From: Caprella mutica
Taxonomy: Eukaryota > Arthropoda > Malacostraca > Amphipoda > Caprellidae
DNA: 64,000 nucleotides
Assembly: GCA_947561585.1 (NCBI GenBank)
Contig: CANNZV010000944.1
Location: 457,529-521,528 of the forward strand
Reading direction: 5' to 3'
Below are positions 35,170 through 48,032 of this stretch, in pieces. The position numbers were made by a program, and so were the translations under genes. How positions within the stretch are numbered: the first letter of the stretch is position 1; the number at the start of each line of letters is the position of its first letter. Below the pieces are notes generated by a model. That model worked only from the letters and a program-made list of their open reading frames with translations, ran no database searches and had not been told where the DNA came from.

Positions 35170-36431
35170 TAGAGCCCGGATTTCTATGCCCTTTCAATCT
35201 AGGCGAAATAGCACTAAAAACTAGGCAAAATATGCTCTTAAAAATATGCTTTATAGCCCAAATCTATGCTAAATATGCCGTTATAAATTGACTAGTTAAA
35301 CCTTACATAACGTTTTCTTTATTCAAGAAATATTAAAAACATGTCGTATGAGTCAAATGGTAGACTTAATTACCTACACTTTTCTTTAATTTTGAGGTTG
35401 TAAGGTATATGATGTTGAATTATGTTTCCCGTTTCAAATGGAAAATTATCGAAATTAGTTTTTTGTAATTATTAAAAATGTAATTGGAAATCGAACTCAC
35501 ATTTTGTGCATCGCATTTTTAAATAAATTTAAAATTTAATTAAATAATATAGCAACAAATAACCATAAACGATAATTTCTCATATTCTAAGTCTACTAAG
35601 AGACAGCTAAAGTTTTATTAAGATCTAACAAAATATTATAAATAAGTCTCTATATAACGATATATGGACAATATGGTAAATAATGAGATTTAATTATTTA
35701 TTCATATAGCTAGATAAAAATAATAGTAGCTATATTTAGAATATAAATAATTTAGCAATAAACAATTTTAAGTTTTCAAAAGCTTCTTTCTACTTCATAG
35801 CAACTGATGTCAACTTGAAATACATTACATTTTGTGTTATATTCATTTCAATCTGCACCTTTTTCACTCTAGCGATAATGCTTCGTATTTATTCTATGAG
35901 TTGCAATCCAGCTACAATATGGTTAGTATCATGTTGGCATAATCCTCATTCAAATCTACAAAATTTACACTTTTTTACGCCTATGTTTCGCTGTTTTAAA
36001 CTGTGATACAACATTTGATTTCTTGTAGCTACTCAGCTTCACATTGCATGGCTTGCATTTCAAAACAACGTTTTCATTGCATAACACCCAAATTCATCAA
36101 CTAAATTTCGTATCATGACGTTATCAGACCGCTTAACTTTGGATATTATTAACTAATGAGTTGTTAAGACTACGAGGACTTGGAACTAACTGACTTGTTA
36201 AAATATTACAACAACAAAAAAACTGTAAATAGAAAATGGAGCGACTGTAGCATAAACTTAAATATATCTTAAATAGAGTTTTGCATGTTGCACCATAGAC
36301 AAAGATATCCTTAAATAGAATTTTATATGCTCTGTATGCAAAATAGATTAATGCCTATAAAGCATAGATCATCTATGCTTTTATATCTTTCTATGCTGTT
36401 ATTCTGTTAGAGCATAGAAATCCGGGCTCTA
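35170..36431. mobile_element. non-autonomous hAT element, 1262 bp, inserted in array unit 1
   Basis: Terminal inverted repeats TAGAGCCCGGATTTCTATGC and GCATAGAAATCCGGGCTCTA fit the hAT end consensus YARNG. The 8-bp flank GTCATCAT is duplicated exactly at 35162-35169 and 36432-36439. The paralogous unit at about 40460-40480 reads through GTCATCAT without the element, which is an empty site. The interior is AT-rich, with repeated CTAGGCAAAA and AAATATGC motifs near the left end, and has no transposase frame. Confidence 0.9.
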
Positions 36432-37522
36432 GTCATCATTGATATCGCGACGCCGGGATACCAATGCCATTCAGATCAAGTCAACATTATTGTAATTTGC
36501 TTTTTATTGGATTGCATCGAGGAGTAAATATTTTTTCTTGGTTTGAAGATTGGTTTTGTTAGTTTTTTGAAGATTTACAAAAAAAAAAAAAAAATAGAGA
36601 ACCAAATTAAACTCAGTCTTTTCCCTCTCCGTATTCTTCAATTCCATCATTTTTCATTGCCAATGCAATGTCTTTCGAATTATTCATGTCAACATAGGAA
36701 AGCATAGTTTATTTTTCTATACGATCAACTTCACATACCTTACCAGAGTTTTTCAATACGCTAATAGTTTTCTCCCACAAAATTCTATATAATAAAAATC
36801 TTCCATCATCTTTTTGGGATAGCAACAATAGTTGCAATATTTATTATAATGAACTATTACAATTTTTCTTTCTTTAATTGCATTAATATTACCTTCATTT
36901 GTCTGATTTCCAAATGAACATTCTTAGGATCAATTTTCGACTCAATTTTCATCATAGTATTTTGTTTACAATCGTCAAATATCTAACTCATGATTTCAAT
37001 AAATCGACTAACTCCACCAACCTTACCAGAGTTTTGTTTTTTTCTTTACAATATTAGAATCAATCGCATTTACTACATATGTTGACAATTTTCTGGCCTT
37101 TTCCTTATAAATTTTTCATACTAATTTCTGATATAATTGATCTTATTAATAGTCTGGACAATAAAGGAGAAATAATAGTGATTCTTAGTGAGTGAAAAAA
37201 GACATCAACTCAGCAGTTTTCATATGTTGATAACTTTATTGTAAAACTATTCTAAATAATGTTGCTCTCCATAAAATATGATTTGGTAGGTGAAATATTG
37301 AAAAAACGTGGCTTTTGTTGCTTCCCCCCAGCATTGTATTTGGAATATTTTGAGGATTCTATCATCGTATAAATAAAAGGGACGATGGCCTTCCATGTAG
37401 CCACATTTTGAAACATATCGCCTTAGCAATGGGACATAACGGTATTGAAGAAGAGGGAAAGGAAAAACCTGAGATCGATTTTGATTTCTAGTATTTTGAA
37501 CATTAATTCAGAAACTACATTT

Positions 37523-37786
37523 TTAGTTTGATAAAATTGATCTTAAGAAAAAAGAAACGAAAAGAAATGCAACTAATGAAATATCCCAACTGTTGAAAGT
37601 TGGTGCATCATATTTCAAATCATCAGCCATTACTTTCCACAGCTTAGTGACAGACAGAGTATCACACCCAATGTTAAAGGCTAAAGGCCGGGACATATCC
37701 AATTTGGGCAAGCCCAGTGCAGGATAATATTGGTTAACCTCTTTAACGTACTTGCTGAAAGAATAAGCACGAATGTGACTATGCAC
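37523..37786 (-). pseudogene. conserved frame 'HIRAYSF', array unit 2
   Basis: The same frame as in unit 1, with LGLPKLDMSRPLAFNIGCDT and ADDLKYDAPTFNSWDIS, open to 37523. It may be one exon of a gene that also includes the 39845-39574 frame about 2 kb upstream, because the two keep the same order and spacing in units 2 to 4. The product is not recognised. Confidence 0.35.
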
Positions 37787-38597
37787 CGTAGCAACTTTCA
37801 GCGTTCCTCAGAGGCACCTGATAACCTGGCAATCACCGAACAGGGTATGAATACAACTCATGTCAAGTCAAATTGCTGTGAAAAACTGATCTCCTATTCA
37901 TGACTTATGGGCGTCGAGTCTGAGATATCAAGAATAAAAGCTATGCGAACTAACTACTAGACCACTAAATAGGTGTCTGAAGATAAGAAATTAGATGATG
38001 TTGATTCTACATCGCGGTATCGTGACATACAAGTGTGTTCGCCATACTCCCTCAACTGTATTCCCAAACAGAGCGAAGAAAACCTAAAAACACGGACAAT
38101 ATTCATTGATATCAGTTTCATGTTATACTGTATCATATGGTAAAATATTACTATATCGCGACAGTTTTCTGTGATCGTAACTTTTTTCGAGAGTAAATAG
38201 GTTGAGAAATACTCACTGTTGATAAAATTTCAATGTATTGCCTAGTATTTGAAACATTTATCTTTATCCTGATATATTTGAGGATAGTGAATTCTACAGT
38301 TTCAGAATTATTTCTATTATAGTGATCATAAAGTTGTATATCATATTCACGATTAAAGTCATTAAGTCATATATGTATAGGTATCTATGATATTAAACAC
38401 CTTTTAAATGGTGTGTATTATCTGAAACTATTAATTATGTAATGCTATTACAGGTGTAAATTATATGTACTTAATTAATTTAGTAATGAATTAATAACTC
38501 TGCATTATTAGTTGAATGTACTTGCTGTAATCTATGTTATATGATATAGTGCTTGTTAAACAGAACTTGCCGTTTTATTCAATCCAACCTCATAGAA

Positions 38598-39660
38598 GCT
38601 GGACCACCAAAGTGAAGTGATTTGGGTTCCTTCTTAGATTATCAGCGAAATATTCCAATGTTATTCGTACAGGAGAAAAAGTAGGTGGTAAAACATCCCA
38701 TACAGTTGACTATTTCCTCACGCTTGGAAAATTCTAAGTCGATATTTCGATGCCTAATAGAAAACGCATTCATTGATGAAAAGTTCATTGAAATGTGTAT
38801 TCAAATAAAAAAGTTACGAGCAATTTAATTAGAAATAACGTCAATTAAGAGACAAATCCGTAAATTAGGTAACCTGTACAACATATTTTTGCCCGAGAAA
38901 TTTGAAAGATTGGTTACCAAATAACATCATATTCTCTCAGTTTTAAGAGTATAACTTATTATTGAAGTAATTTTATTTACTGTATATCCATTCTATCTTA
39001 GGATAGGATTCTGAAACCGAACTAGGTATGGAGAAACTAGGCACGGTGAACTTTCTTTGTAACTCATAAAATATACCTAGTTAGGTAATTAAAATTGTGA
39101 AACTAGATATCACATATTAATTAAAATAAATATAATTATGATAGTGATATGATTGATATCAAGTTTTGAACCTAACTAATTATTTTGTATTATTATATGT
39201 TTAATCTTGTAATAATACATAAACCTAATACTTAGGTTTCGAATCCTATTCTAAAAGAAAAGTTATAAAGTAAATAAAATTATTTCAATAATAAGTTATA
39301 TTCTTAAAACTGAGAGAATATGATGTTATTTGGTTACCAGTTTTTCAAATTTCTCGCTTAAAAATATGTTGTACAGGTTACCTAATTTACGGATTTGTCT
39401 CTTATTAATTGACGTTATTTCTAATTAAATTACTCGTAAATTTTTTATTTGAATACACATTTCAATGAACTTTTTATCAATGAATGCGTTTTGATATTAG
39501 GCATCGGAATATCGACTTGGAATTTTCCAAACGTAAGGAAATAGTCAAATGTAAGGGATGTTTTACCACCTACTTTTTCTCCCGTACGAATAACATAGGA
39601 ATATTTCGCCGATAATCAAATAAGGAATCCAAATCACTTCACTTTGGTCGTCTATTCCAA
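38598..39660. repeat. 430-bp-arm inverted repeat in array unit 2
   Basis: Left arm about 38605-39030, right arm about 39220-39660, spacer about 190 bp. The right arm includes the 3' part of the frame at 39845-39574 (GIDDQSEVIW region); the left arm holds a degenerate opposite-strand copy of it, broken by a stop. The arms are highly similar, for example AAAGTGAAGTGATTTGG and TACAACATATTTTT on both. The same structure recurs at about 42605-43660 and 46254-47310. Confidence 0.85.
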
Positions 39661-39845
39661 TTTTATAAGTTTTAGGTTCGTTGAATTGTCTTAGTATTTT
39701 ATGTTCGACATACTGAAATGCTAAATAAACTTCAGTCTCCTCCTTTTCCTCTATTTTTATTCTATCATATTTTCTCATTACTAAAATATATTTTCGTATT
39801 ACAGGTCTCAAACCAAAGATATCACTCTTATCACTGATAAGGTCT
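39574..39845 (-). CDS. candidate exon 'RPVIRKYILVM', array unit 2
   Basis: An open stretch of 272 nt between an acceptor-like TTTCTTATCTTCAG at 39846 and a donor-like GTAGGT at 39573. It reads DLISDKSDIFGLRPVIRKY, then a charged stretch rich in E and K, then KIGIDDQSEVIWIP. No known domain is recognised. Copies in units 3 and 4 keep the frame over most of their length, apart from one lost codon and an extra A near the 3' end. That argues for past coding function. Confidence 0.4.
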
Positions 39846-41588
39846 CTGAAGATAAGAAATTTGATAGAATATCAATGTATAGGGTCGTCACATTGTACAA
39901 TTCCAATTTTCTGCATTTTTTGTAGATTGTCTTATTTATTTGGTTCAACATGCTAAAATGCGAAATAAACCACAGTCGCTTCCTTTTCTTCTAATTTGAT
40001 TCTAACATGTTTCATCGTTACCAAAATGTATACTTTGCTTTTCAATTTAAAGTATACAGCAAAAAAAAATTTAAAGAAATATATATATACACAGAAAAAG
40101 CGCCATATAGTTTCATTTATGAGCTCATATTGAATAAAAATGTCGAGATAATATAAAAAAATTAAGTTTCCAATGAAAAATAAATGACTCTATCGGTCTG
40201 ATTTTCAAGTCGACATTCACGGATTAAATTTTCTTCAAATCATCTCTTTTCATTGACGTCAAATATGTAACTCATTATCATAGATTTCAATAAATTGATC
40301 AACTTCACCTAAACCCTACCAGAGTTTTGTGATTTTCTTTAAGCTAATAGTAATGTTCACATTGACTTCATAAATTGATGATATTCATGCAGCTATTACT
40401 TACAATATATCTTTCATATTCTCTTCCAATTTTCGTTGTTTTTCAAGATACTTTCTGCATGTCATCATTGATATCGCGACGCCCGGATACTAATGTCATT
40501 CAGATCAAGTCAACATTATTGTGATTTTCTCTTTTTTGGATTGCATCGAAGAGTAAATATAATTTTTCTTGGTTTGAAGATTGGTCTTGTTAGTTTTTCT
40601 ATAGATTTGCAAAAGAAAAAAAATAGAGAACCAAATTAACCTACGTCTTTCCCCTCCCTCTTCTTCAACTCCCTCTTCAACCTCTCTCCTCCGACATAGG
40701 AAAGCATATATAGTTTATTTTTCAATACAATCAACTTCACATACCTTACCAGAATTTTTCAATACGCTATTAGTATTCTCCCACAAAATTCTATATAATA
40801 AAAATCTTCCATCATCTTTTAGGGATAGCAACAATAGTTACAATATTTATTATAATGAACTATTACAATTTTTCTTTCTTTAATTGCATTAATATTACCT
40901 TTATTTGTCTGATTTCCAAACGAACATTTTTAGGATCAATTTTCGACTCAATTTTCATCATAGTATTTTGTTTACAATTGTCAAATATCTAACTCATGAT
41001 TTCAATAAATCGACTAACTCCACCAACCTTACCAGAGTTTTGTTTTTTTCTTTACAATATTGGTATCAATCGCATTTTCTACATATGTTGATAGTTTTCT
41101 GGCCTTTTCCTTATAAATTTTTCATACTAATTTCTAATATAATTGATCTTATTAATAGTATGGCAAAAAATGGAGAAATAATAGTGATTCTTAGTAAGCG
41201 AAAAAAGACATCAAAAGTCTAGTTTTTATATGTTAATAACTTTATTGTAAAACTATTCTAAATAATGTTGCTATCATAAAATATGATTTGGTAGGTGAAA
41301 TATTGAAAAAACGTAGCTTTTGTTGCTTCCCCAGCATAGTATTTGGAATATTTTGAGGATTCTATCATCATATAAATAAAAGGGACGATGGCCTTCCATG
41401 TAGCCACATTTTGAAACATATCGCCTTAGCAATGGGACATAACGGTATTGAAGAAGAGGGAAAGGAAAAACCTGAGATCGATTTTGATTTCTAGTATTTT
41501 GAACATTAATTCAGAAACTACATTTTTAGTTTGATAAAATTGATCTTAAGAAAAAAGAAACGAAAAGAAATGCAACTAATGAAATATC

Positions 41589-41789
41589 TCAACTGTTGAA
41601 AGTTGGTGCATCATATTTCAAATCATCAGCCATTACTTTCCACAGCTTAGTGACAGACAGAGTATCACACCCAATGTTAAAGGCTAAAGGCCGGGACATA
41701 TCCAATTTGGGCAAGCCCAGTGCAGGATAATATTGGTTAACCTCTTTAACGTACTTGCTGAAAGAATAAGCACGAATGTGACCATGCAC
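41589..41789 (-). pseudogene. conserved frame 'HIRAYSF', array unit 3
   Basis: Nearly identical to unit 2 but ends at a TGA where unit 2 has TGG (after PTFNS), so it is shortened. Confidence 0.35.
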
Positions 41790-42604
41790 CGTAGCAACTT
41801 TCAGCGTTCCTCAGAGGCACCTTGTAACCCGGCAATCACCGAACAGGGTATGAATACAACTCATGTCACGTCAGAGTGCTGTGAACAAACTGATCTCCTA
41901 TTCATGACTTATGGGCGTCGAGTCTGAGATATCAAGAATAAAAGCTAACCGAACTAACTACTAGACTACTAAATAGGTGTCTGAAGATAAGAAATTAGAT
42001 GATGTTGATTCTACACCGCGGTATCGTGACATACAGGTGTGTTCGCCATACTCCCTCAACTGTATTCCCAAACAGAGCGAAGAAAACCTAAAAACACGGA
42101 CAATATTCATTGATATCAGTTTCATGTTATACTGTATCATATGGTAAAATATTACTATATCGCGACAGTTTTCTGTGATCGTAACTTTTTTCGAGAGTAA
42201 ATAGGTTTAGAAACACTCACTATTGATAAAATTTCAATGTATTGCCTAGTATTTGAAACAATTATCTTTATCCTGATATATTTGAGGATAGTGAATTCTA
42301 CAGTTTCAGAATTATTTCTATTATAGTGATCATAAAGTTGTACATCATATTCACGATTAAAGTCATTAAGTAATATATGTATAGGTATCTATGATATTAA
42401 ACACCTTTTAAATGGTGTGTATTATCTGAAACTATTAATTATGTAATGCTATTACAGGTGTAAATTATATGTACTTAATTAATTTAGTAATGAATTAATA
42501 ACTCTGCATTATTAGTTGAATGTACTTGCTGTAATCTATGTTATATGATATAGTGCTTGTTAAACAGAACTTGCCGTTTTATTCAATCCAACCTCATAGA
42601 AGCT

Positions 42605-43660
42605 GGACCACCAAAGTGAAGTGATTTGGGTTCCTTCTTAGATTATCAGCGAAATATTCCAATGTTATTCGTACAGGAGAAAAAGTAGGTGGTAAAACAT
42701 CCCATACAGTTGACTATTTCCTCACGCTTGGAAAATTCTAAGTCGATATTTCGATGCCTAATAGAAAACGCATTCATTGATGAAAAGTTCATTGAAATGT
42801 GTATTCAAATAAAAAAGTTACGAGCAATTTAATTAGAAATAACGTCAATTAAGAGACAAATCCGTAAATTAGGTAACCTGTACAACATATTTTTGCCCGA
42901 GAAATTTGAAAGATTGGTTACCAAATAACATCATATTCTCTCAGTTTTAAGAGTATAACTTATTATTGAAGTAATTTTATTTACTGTATATCCATTCTAT
43001 CTTAGGATAGGATTCTGAAACCGAACTAGGTATGGAGAAACTAGGCACGGTGAACTTTCTTTGTAACTCATAAAATATACCTAGTTAGGTAATTAAAATT
43101 GTGAAACTAGATATCACATATTAATTAAAATAAATATAATTATGATAGTGATATGATTGATATCAAGTTTTGAACCTAACTAATTATTTTGTATTATTAT
43201 ATATTTAATCTTGTAATAATACATAAACCTAATACTTAGGTTTCGAATCCTATTCTACAAGAAAAGTTATAAAGTAAATAAAATTATTTCAATAATAAGT
43301 TATATTCTTAAAACTGAGAGAATATGATGTTATTTGGTTACCAGTTTTTCAAATTTCTCGCGTAAAAATATGTTGTACAGGTGACCTAATTTACGGATTT
43401 GTCTCTTAATTGACGTTATGTCTAATTAAATTGCTCGTAACTTTTTTATTTGAATACACATTTCAATGAACTTTTTATCAATGAATGCGTTTTGATATTA
43501 GGCATCGAAATATCGACTTAGAATTTTCCAAGCGTAAGGAAATAGTCAACTGTAAGGGATGTTTTACCGCCTACTTTTTTCTTCCGTACGAATAACATAG
43601 GAATATTTCGCTGATAATCAAAGAAGGAACCCAAATCACTTCACTTTGGTCGTCTATTCC
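42605..43660. repeat. 430-bp-arm inverted repeat in array unit 3
   Basis: Same structure and position as 38598-39660, with almost the same sequence. The right arm overlaps the candidate exon of this unit. Confidence 0.85.
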
Positions 43661-43844
43661 AATTTTAAAGATTTTAGGTTTGTTGAATTGCCTTAGTATT
43701 TTATGTTCAACATACTGAAATGCTAAATAAACTTCAGTCTCCTCCTTTTCCTCTATTTTTTCATCATATTTTTTCATTACTAAAATGTATTTTCGTATTA
43801 CAGGTCTCAAACCAAAGATATCACTCTTATCACTGATAAGGTCT
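43575..43844 (-). CDS. candidate exon 'RPVIRKYILVM', array unit 3
   Basis: Counterpart of 39845-39574 with the same acceptor-like TCTTCAG. It is one codon shorter (KYDEKIEEKEETEV) and has one extra A before the donor-like GTAGGC. The frame therefore reaches a stop just after GRKK if unspliced. Confidence 0.35.
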
Positions 43845-44469
43845 CTGAAGATAAGAAATTTGATAGAATATCAATGTATAGAGTCGTCACATTGTACAAT
43901 TCCAATTTTCTGCATTTTTTGTAGATTGTCTTATTTTTTTGGTTCAACATGCTAAAATGCAAAATCAAACACAGTCGCTTCCTTTTCTTCTAATTTGATT
44001 CTAACATGTTTCATCGTTACCAAAATGTATACTTTGCTTTTCAATTTAAAGTATACAGCAAAAAACCATTTAAAGAAATGTATATATACACAGAAAAAGC
44101 GCCATATAGTTTTATTTATGAGCTCATTTTGAATAAAAATGTCGAGATAATATAAAAAAAATTAAGTTTCCAATGGAAAATAAATGACTCTATCGGTCTG
44201 ATTTTCAAGTCAACATTCACAGATTAAATTTTCTTCAGATCAACTCTTTTCATTGACGTCAAATATGTAACTCATTATCATTGATTTCAATAAGTTGATC
44301 AACTTCACCTAAACCCTACCAGAGTTTTGTTATTTTCTTTAAGCTAATAGTAATGTTCACATTGACTTCATAAATTGATGATATTCATGCAGCTATTACT
44401 TACAATATATCTTTCATATAAATTTCCAATTTTCGTTGTTTTTCAAGATACTTTCTGCATATCATCATA

Positions 44470-44941
44470 AGAGCCCGGATTTCTATGCCCTTTCAATCTA
44501 GGCAAAACAACACTAAAAACTAGGCAAAATATGCTCTTAAAAATATGCCTCATAGCCCAAATCTATGCTAAATATGCCGTTATAAATTGACTAGTTATAC
44601 CTTACATAACGTTTTTTTTATTCAAGAAATGTTAAAAACATGCCGTATGAGTCAAATGGTAGACTTAATTACCTACACTTTTCTTTAATTTTGAGGTTGT
44701 AAGGTATATGATGTTGAATTATGTTTCCCAATTTCAACTTGTCATATTGACACTCTTACAAGGTATCAATATGATAAACTCACAGTCTACTAAGAGACAG
44801 CTAAAGTTTTATTAATATCTAACAAAATATTATAAATATAACGATTTATGGACAATATGGTAAATAATGAGATTTAATTATTTATTCAAATAGCTAGATA
44901 AAAATAATAGTAGCTATATTTAGAATATAAATAATTTAGCA
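44470..44941. mobile_element. truncated copy of the hAT element in array unit 4
   Basis: It begins AAGAGCCCGGATTTCTATGC after ATCATCAT at the same site as the 35170 element and follows its left part. It has an internal deletion and ends abruptly at 44941, where the sequence jumps to GGTGAAATATTGAAAAACAT of the unit. Both the right end of the element and the start of the unit are missing, as expected from one deletion spanning them. Confidence 0.85.
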
Positions 44942-45239
44942 AGGTGAAATATTGAAAAACATTGCTTTTGTAGCTTCTTCAGTATTGTATTTGAAATATT
45001 TTGAGAATTCTATCATCGTATAAATAAAAGGAATGATGCCCTTCTATGTAGCCACATTTTGATACATATCGCCTTAGCAATGGGACATAACGGTATTGAA
45101 GAAGAGGGAAAGGAAAATCCTGAGGTTGATTTTGATTTCTAGTATTTTGAACATTAATTCAGAACCTACATTTTCAGTTTGATAAAATTGATCTTAAGAA
45201 AAAAGAAACGAAAAGAAATGCAACTAATGAAATATCCCA

Positions 45240-45437
45240 AATGCTGAAAGTTTGTGCATCATATTTCAAATCATCAGCCATTACTTTCCACAGCTTAGTG
45301 ACAGACAGAGTAATCACACCCAATGTTAAAAGCTAAAGGCCGGGACATATCCAATTTGGGCAAGCCCAGTGCAGGATAATATTGGTTAACCTCTTTAACG
45401 TACTTGCTGAAAGAATAAGCACGAATGTGACTATGCA
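45240..45437 (-). pseudogene. conserved frame 'HIRAYSF', array unit 4, frameshifted
   Basis: The same sequence as units 1-3, but an extra base at about 45312 (GAGTAATCACACCC instead of GAGTATCACACCC) breaks the frame in the middle. Confidence 0.5.
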
Positions 45438-46253
45438 CCGTAGCAACTTTCAGCGTTCCTCAGAGGCACCTGGTAACCCGGCAATCACCGAACAGGGTAT
45501 GAATACAACTCAAGTCACGTCAAAGTGCTGTGAAGAAACTGATCTCCTATTCGTGACTTATGGGCGTCGTGTCTGAGATATCAAGAATAAAAGCTAACCG
45601 AACTAACTACTAGACTACTAAATAGGTGTCTGAAGATAAGAAATTAGATGATGTTGATTCTACACCGCGGTATCGTGACATACAGGTGTGTTCGCCATAC
45701 TCCCTCAACTGTATTCCCAAACAGAGCGAAGAAAACCTAAAAACACGGACAATATTCATTGATATCAGTTTCATGTTATACTGTATCATATGGTAAAATA
45801 TTACTATATCGCGACAGTTTTCTGTGATCGTAACTTTTTTCGAGAGTAAATAGGTTGAGAAATACTCACTGTTGATAAAATTTCAATGTATTGCCTAGTA
45901 TTTGAAACATTTATCTTTATCCTGATATATTTGAGGATAGTGAATTCTACAGTTTCAGAATTATTTCTATTATAGTGATCATAAAGTTGTACATCATATT
46001 CACGATTAAAGTCATTAAGTAATATATGTATAGGTATCTATGATATTAAACACCTTTTAAATGGTGTGTATTATCTGAAACTATTAATTATGTAATGCTA
46101 TTACAGGTGTAAATTATATGTACTTAATTAATTTAGTAATGAATTAATAACTCTGCATTATTAGTTGAATGTACTTGCTGTAATCTATGTTATATGATAT
46201 AGTGCTTGTTAAACAGAACTTGCCGTTTTATTCAATCCAACCTCATAGAAGCT

Positions 46254-47310
46254 GGACCACCAAAGTGAAGTGATTTGGGTTCCTTCTTAGATTATCAGCG
46301 AAATATTCCAATGTTATTCGTACAGGAGAAAAAGTAGGTGGTAAAACATCCCATACAGTTGACTATTTCCTCACGCTTGGAAAATTCTAAGTCGATATTT
46401 CGATGCCTAATAGAAAACGCATTCATTGATGAAAAGTTCATTGAAATGTGTATTCAAATAAAAAAGTTACGAGCAATTTAATTAGAAATAACGTCAATTA
46501 AGAGACAAATCCGTAAATTAGGTAACCTGTACAACATATTTTTGCCCGAGAAATTTGAAAGATTGGTTACCAAATAACATCATATTCTCTCAGTTTTAAG
46601 AGTATAACTTATTATTGAAGTAATTTTATTTACTGTATATCCATTCTATCTTAGGATAGGATTCTGAAACCGAACTAGGTATGGAGAAACTAGGCACGGT
46701 GAACTTTCTTTGTAACTCATAAAATATACCTAGTTAGGTAATTAAAATTGTGAAGCTAGATATCACATATTAATTAAAATAAATATAATTATGATAGTGA
46801 TATGATTGATATCAAGTTTTGAACCTAACTAATTATTTTGTATTATTATATATTTAATCTTGTAATAATACATAAACCTAATACTTAGGTTTCGAATCCT
46901 ATTCTACAAGAAAAGTTATAAAGTAAATAAAATTATTTCAATAATAAGTTATATTCTTAAAACTGAGAGAATATGATGTTATTTGGTTACCAGTTTTTCA
47001 AATTTCTCGCGTAAAAATATGTTGTACAGGTGACCTAATTTACGGATTTGTCTCTTAATTGACGTTATGTCTAATTAAATTGCTCGTAACTTTTATATTT
47101 GAATACACATTTCAATGAACTTTTTATCAATGAATGCTTTTTGATATTAGGCATCGAAATATCGACTTAGAATTTTCCAAGCGTAAGGAAATAGTCAACT
47201 GTAAGGGATGTTTTACCGCCTACTTTTTTCTCCCGTACGAATAACATAGGAATATTTCGCTGATAATCAAAGAAGGAACCCAAATCACTTCACTTTGGTC
47301 GTCTATTCCA
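46254..47310. repeat. 430-bp-arm inverted repeat in array unit 4
   Basis: Third copy of the inverted repeat described at 38598-39660. Confidence 0.85.
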
Positions 47311-47494
47311 ATTTTAAAGGTTTTAGGTTTGTTGAATTGCCTTAGTATTTTATGTTCAACATACTGAAATGCTAAATAAACTTCAGTCTCCTCCTTTTCC
47401 TCTATTTTTTCATCATATTTTTTCATTACTAAAATGTATTTTCGTATTACAGGTCTCAAACCAAAGATATCACTCTTATCACTGATAAGGTCGC
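47224..47494 (-). CDS. candidate exon 'RPVIRKYILVM', array unit 4
   Basis: Almost identical to the unit 3 copy. It has the same acceptor-like boundary (GATAAGGTCGCTGAAGAT in the plus sense, one base different at the exon edge) and the same KK-stop reading at the 3' end. Confidence 0.35.
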
Positions 47495-48032
47495 TGAAGA
47501 TAAGAAATTTGATAGAATATCAATGTATAGAGTCGTCACATTGTACAATTCCAATTTTCTGCATTTTTTGTAGATTGTCTTATTTTTTTGGTTCAACATG
47601 CTAAAATGCAAAATCAAACACAGTCGCTTCCTTTTCTTCTAATTTGATTCTAACATGTTTCATCGTTACCAAAATGTATACTTTGCTTTTCAATTTAAAG
47701 TATACAGCAAAAAAACATTTAAAGAAATGTATATATACACAGAAAAAGCGCCATATAGTTTTATTTATGAGCTCATTTTGAATAAAAATGTCGAGATAAT
47801 ATAAAAAAAATTAAGTTTCCAATGGAAAATAAATGACTCTATCGGTCTGATTTTCAAGTCAACATTCACAGATTAAATTTTCTTCAGATCAACTCTTTTC
47901 ATTGACGTCAAATATGTAACTCATTATCATTGATTTCAATAAGTTGATCAACTTCACCTAAACCCTACCAGAGTTTTGTGATTTTCTTTAAGCTAATAGT
48001 AATGTTCACATTGACTTCATAAATTGATGATA

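Larger units (their letters stand above)
33100..48032. repeat. tandem array of four degenerate 3.4-4.0 kb segments
   Basis: Shared landmarks recur in order: TTTCTTGGTTTGAAGATTGG near 33105, 36530 and 40560; the TTTCCAAATGAA.ATTCTTAGG block near 33645, 36910 and 40915; a conserved minus-strand frame ending at 34244, 37786, 41789 and about 45437; and another at 39811, 43810 and 47459. Unit 1 lacks about 2.4 kb between the two frames. The start of unit 4 is deleted. Units 2, 3 and 4 are far more alike than unit 1. The array is cut off at 48032 by a different repeat. Confidence 0.9.

Noticed and set aside
33638..41222. Plus-strand frames of 96-105 codons (ILRINFRLNFHH)
   Set aside because: Recur only because the segment is duplicated; the unit 2 copy is interrupted and composition is AT-driven.
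34188..45576. Plus-strand frames near 34188, 41733 and 45382 (QRSSEAPGNPAITEQG)
   Set aside because: They overlap the conserved minus-strand frame at its upstream edge. Conservation is explained by segmental duplication; no splice sites on the plus strand.
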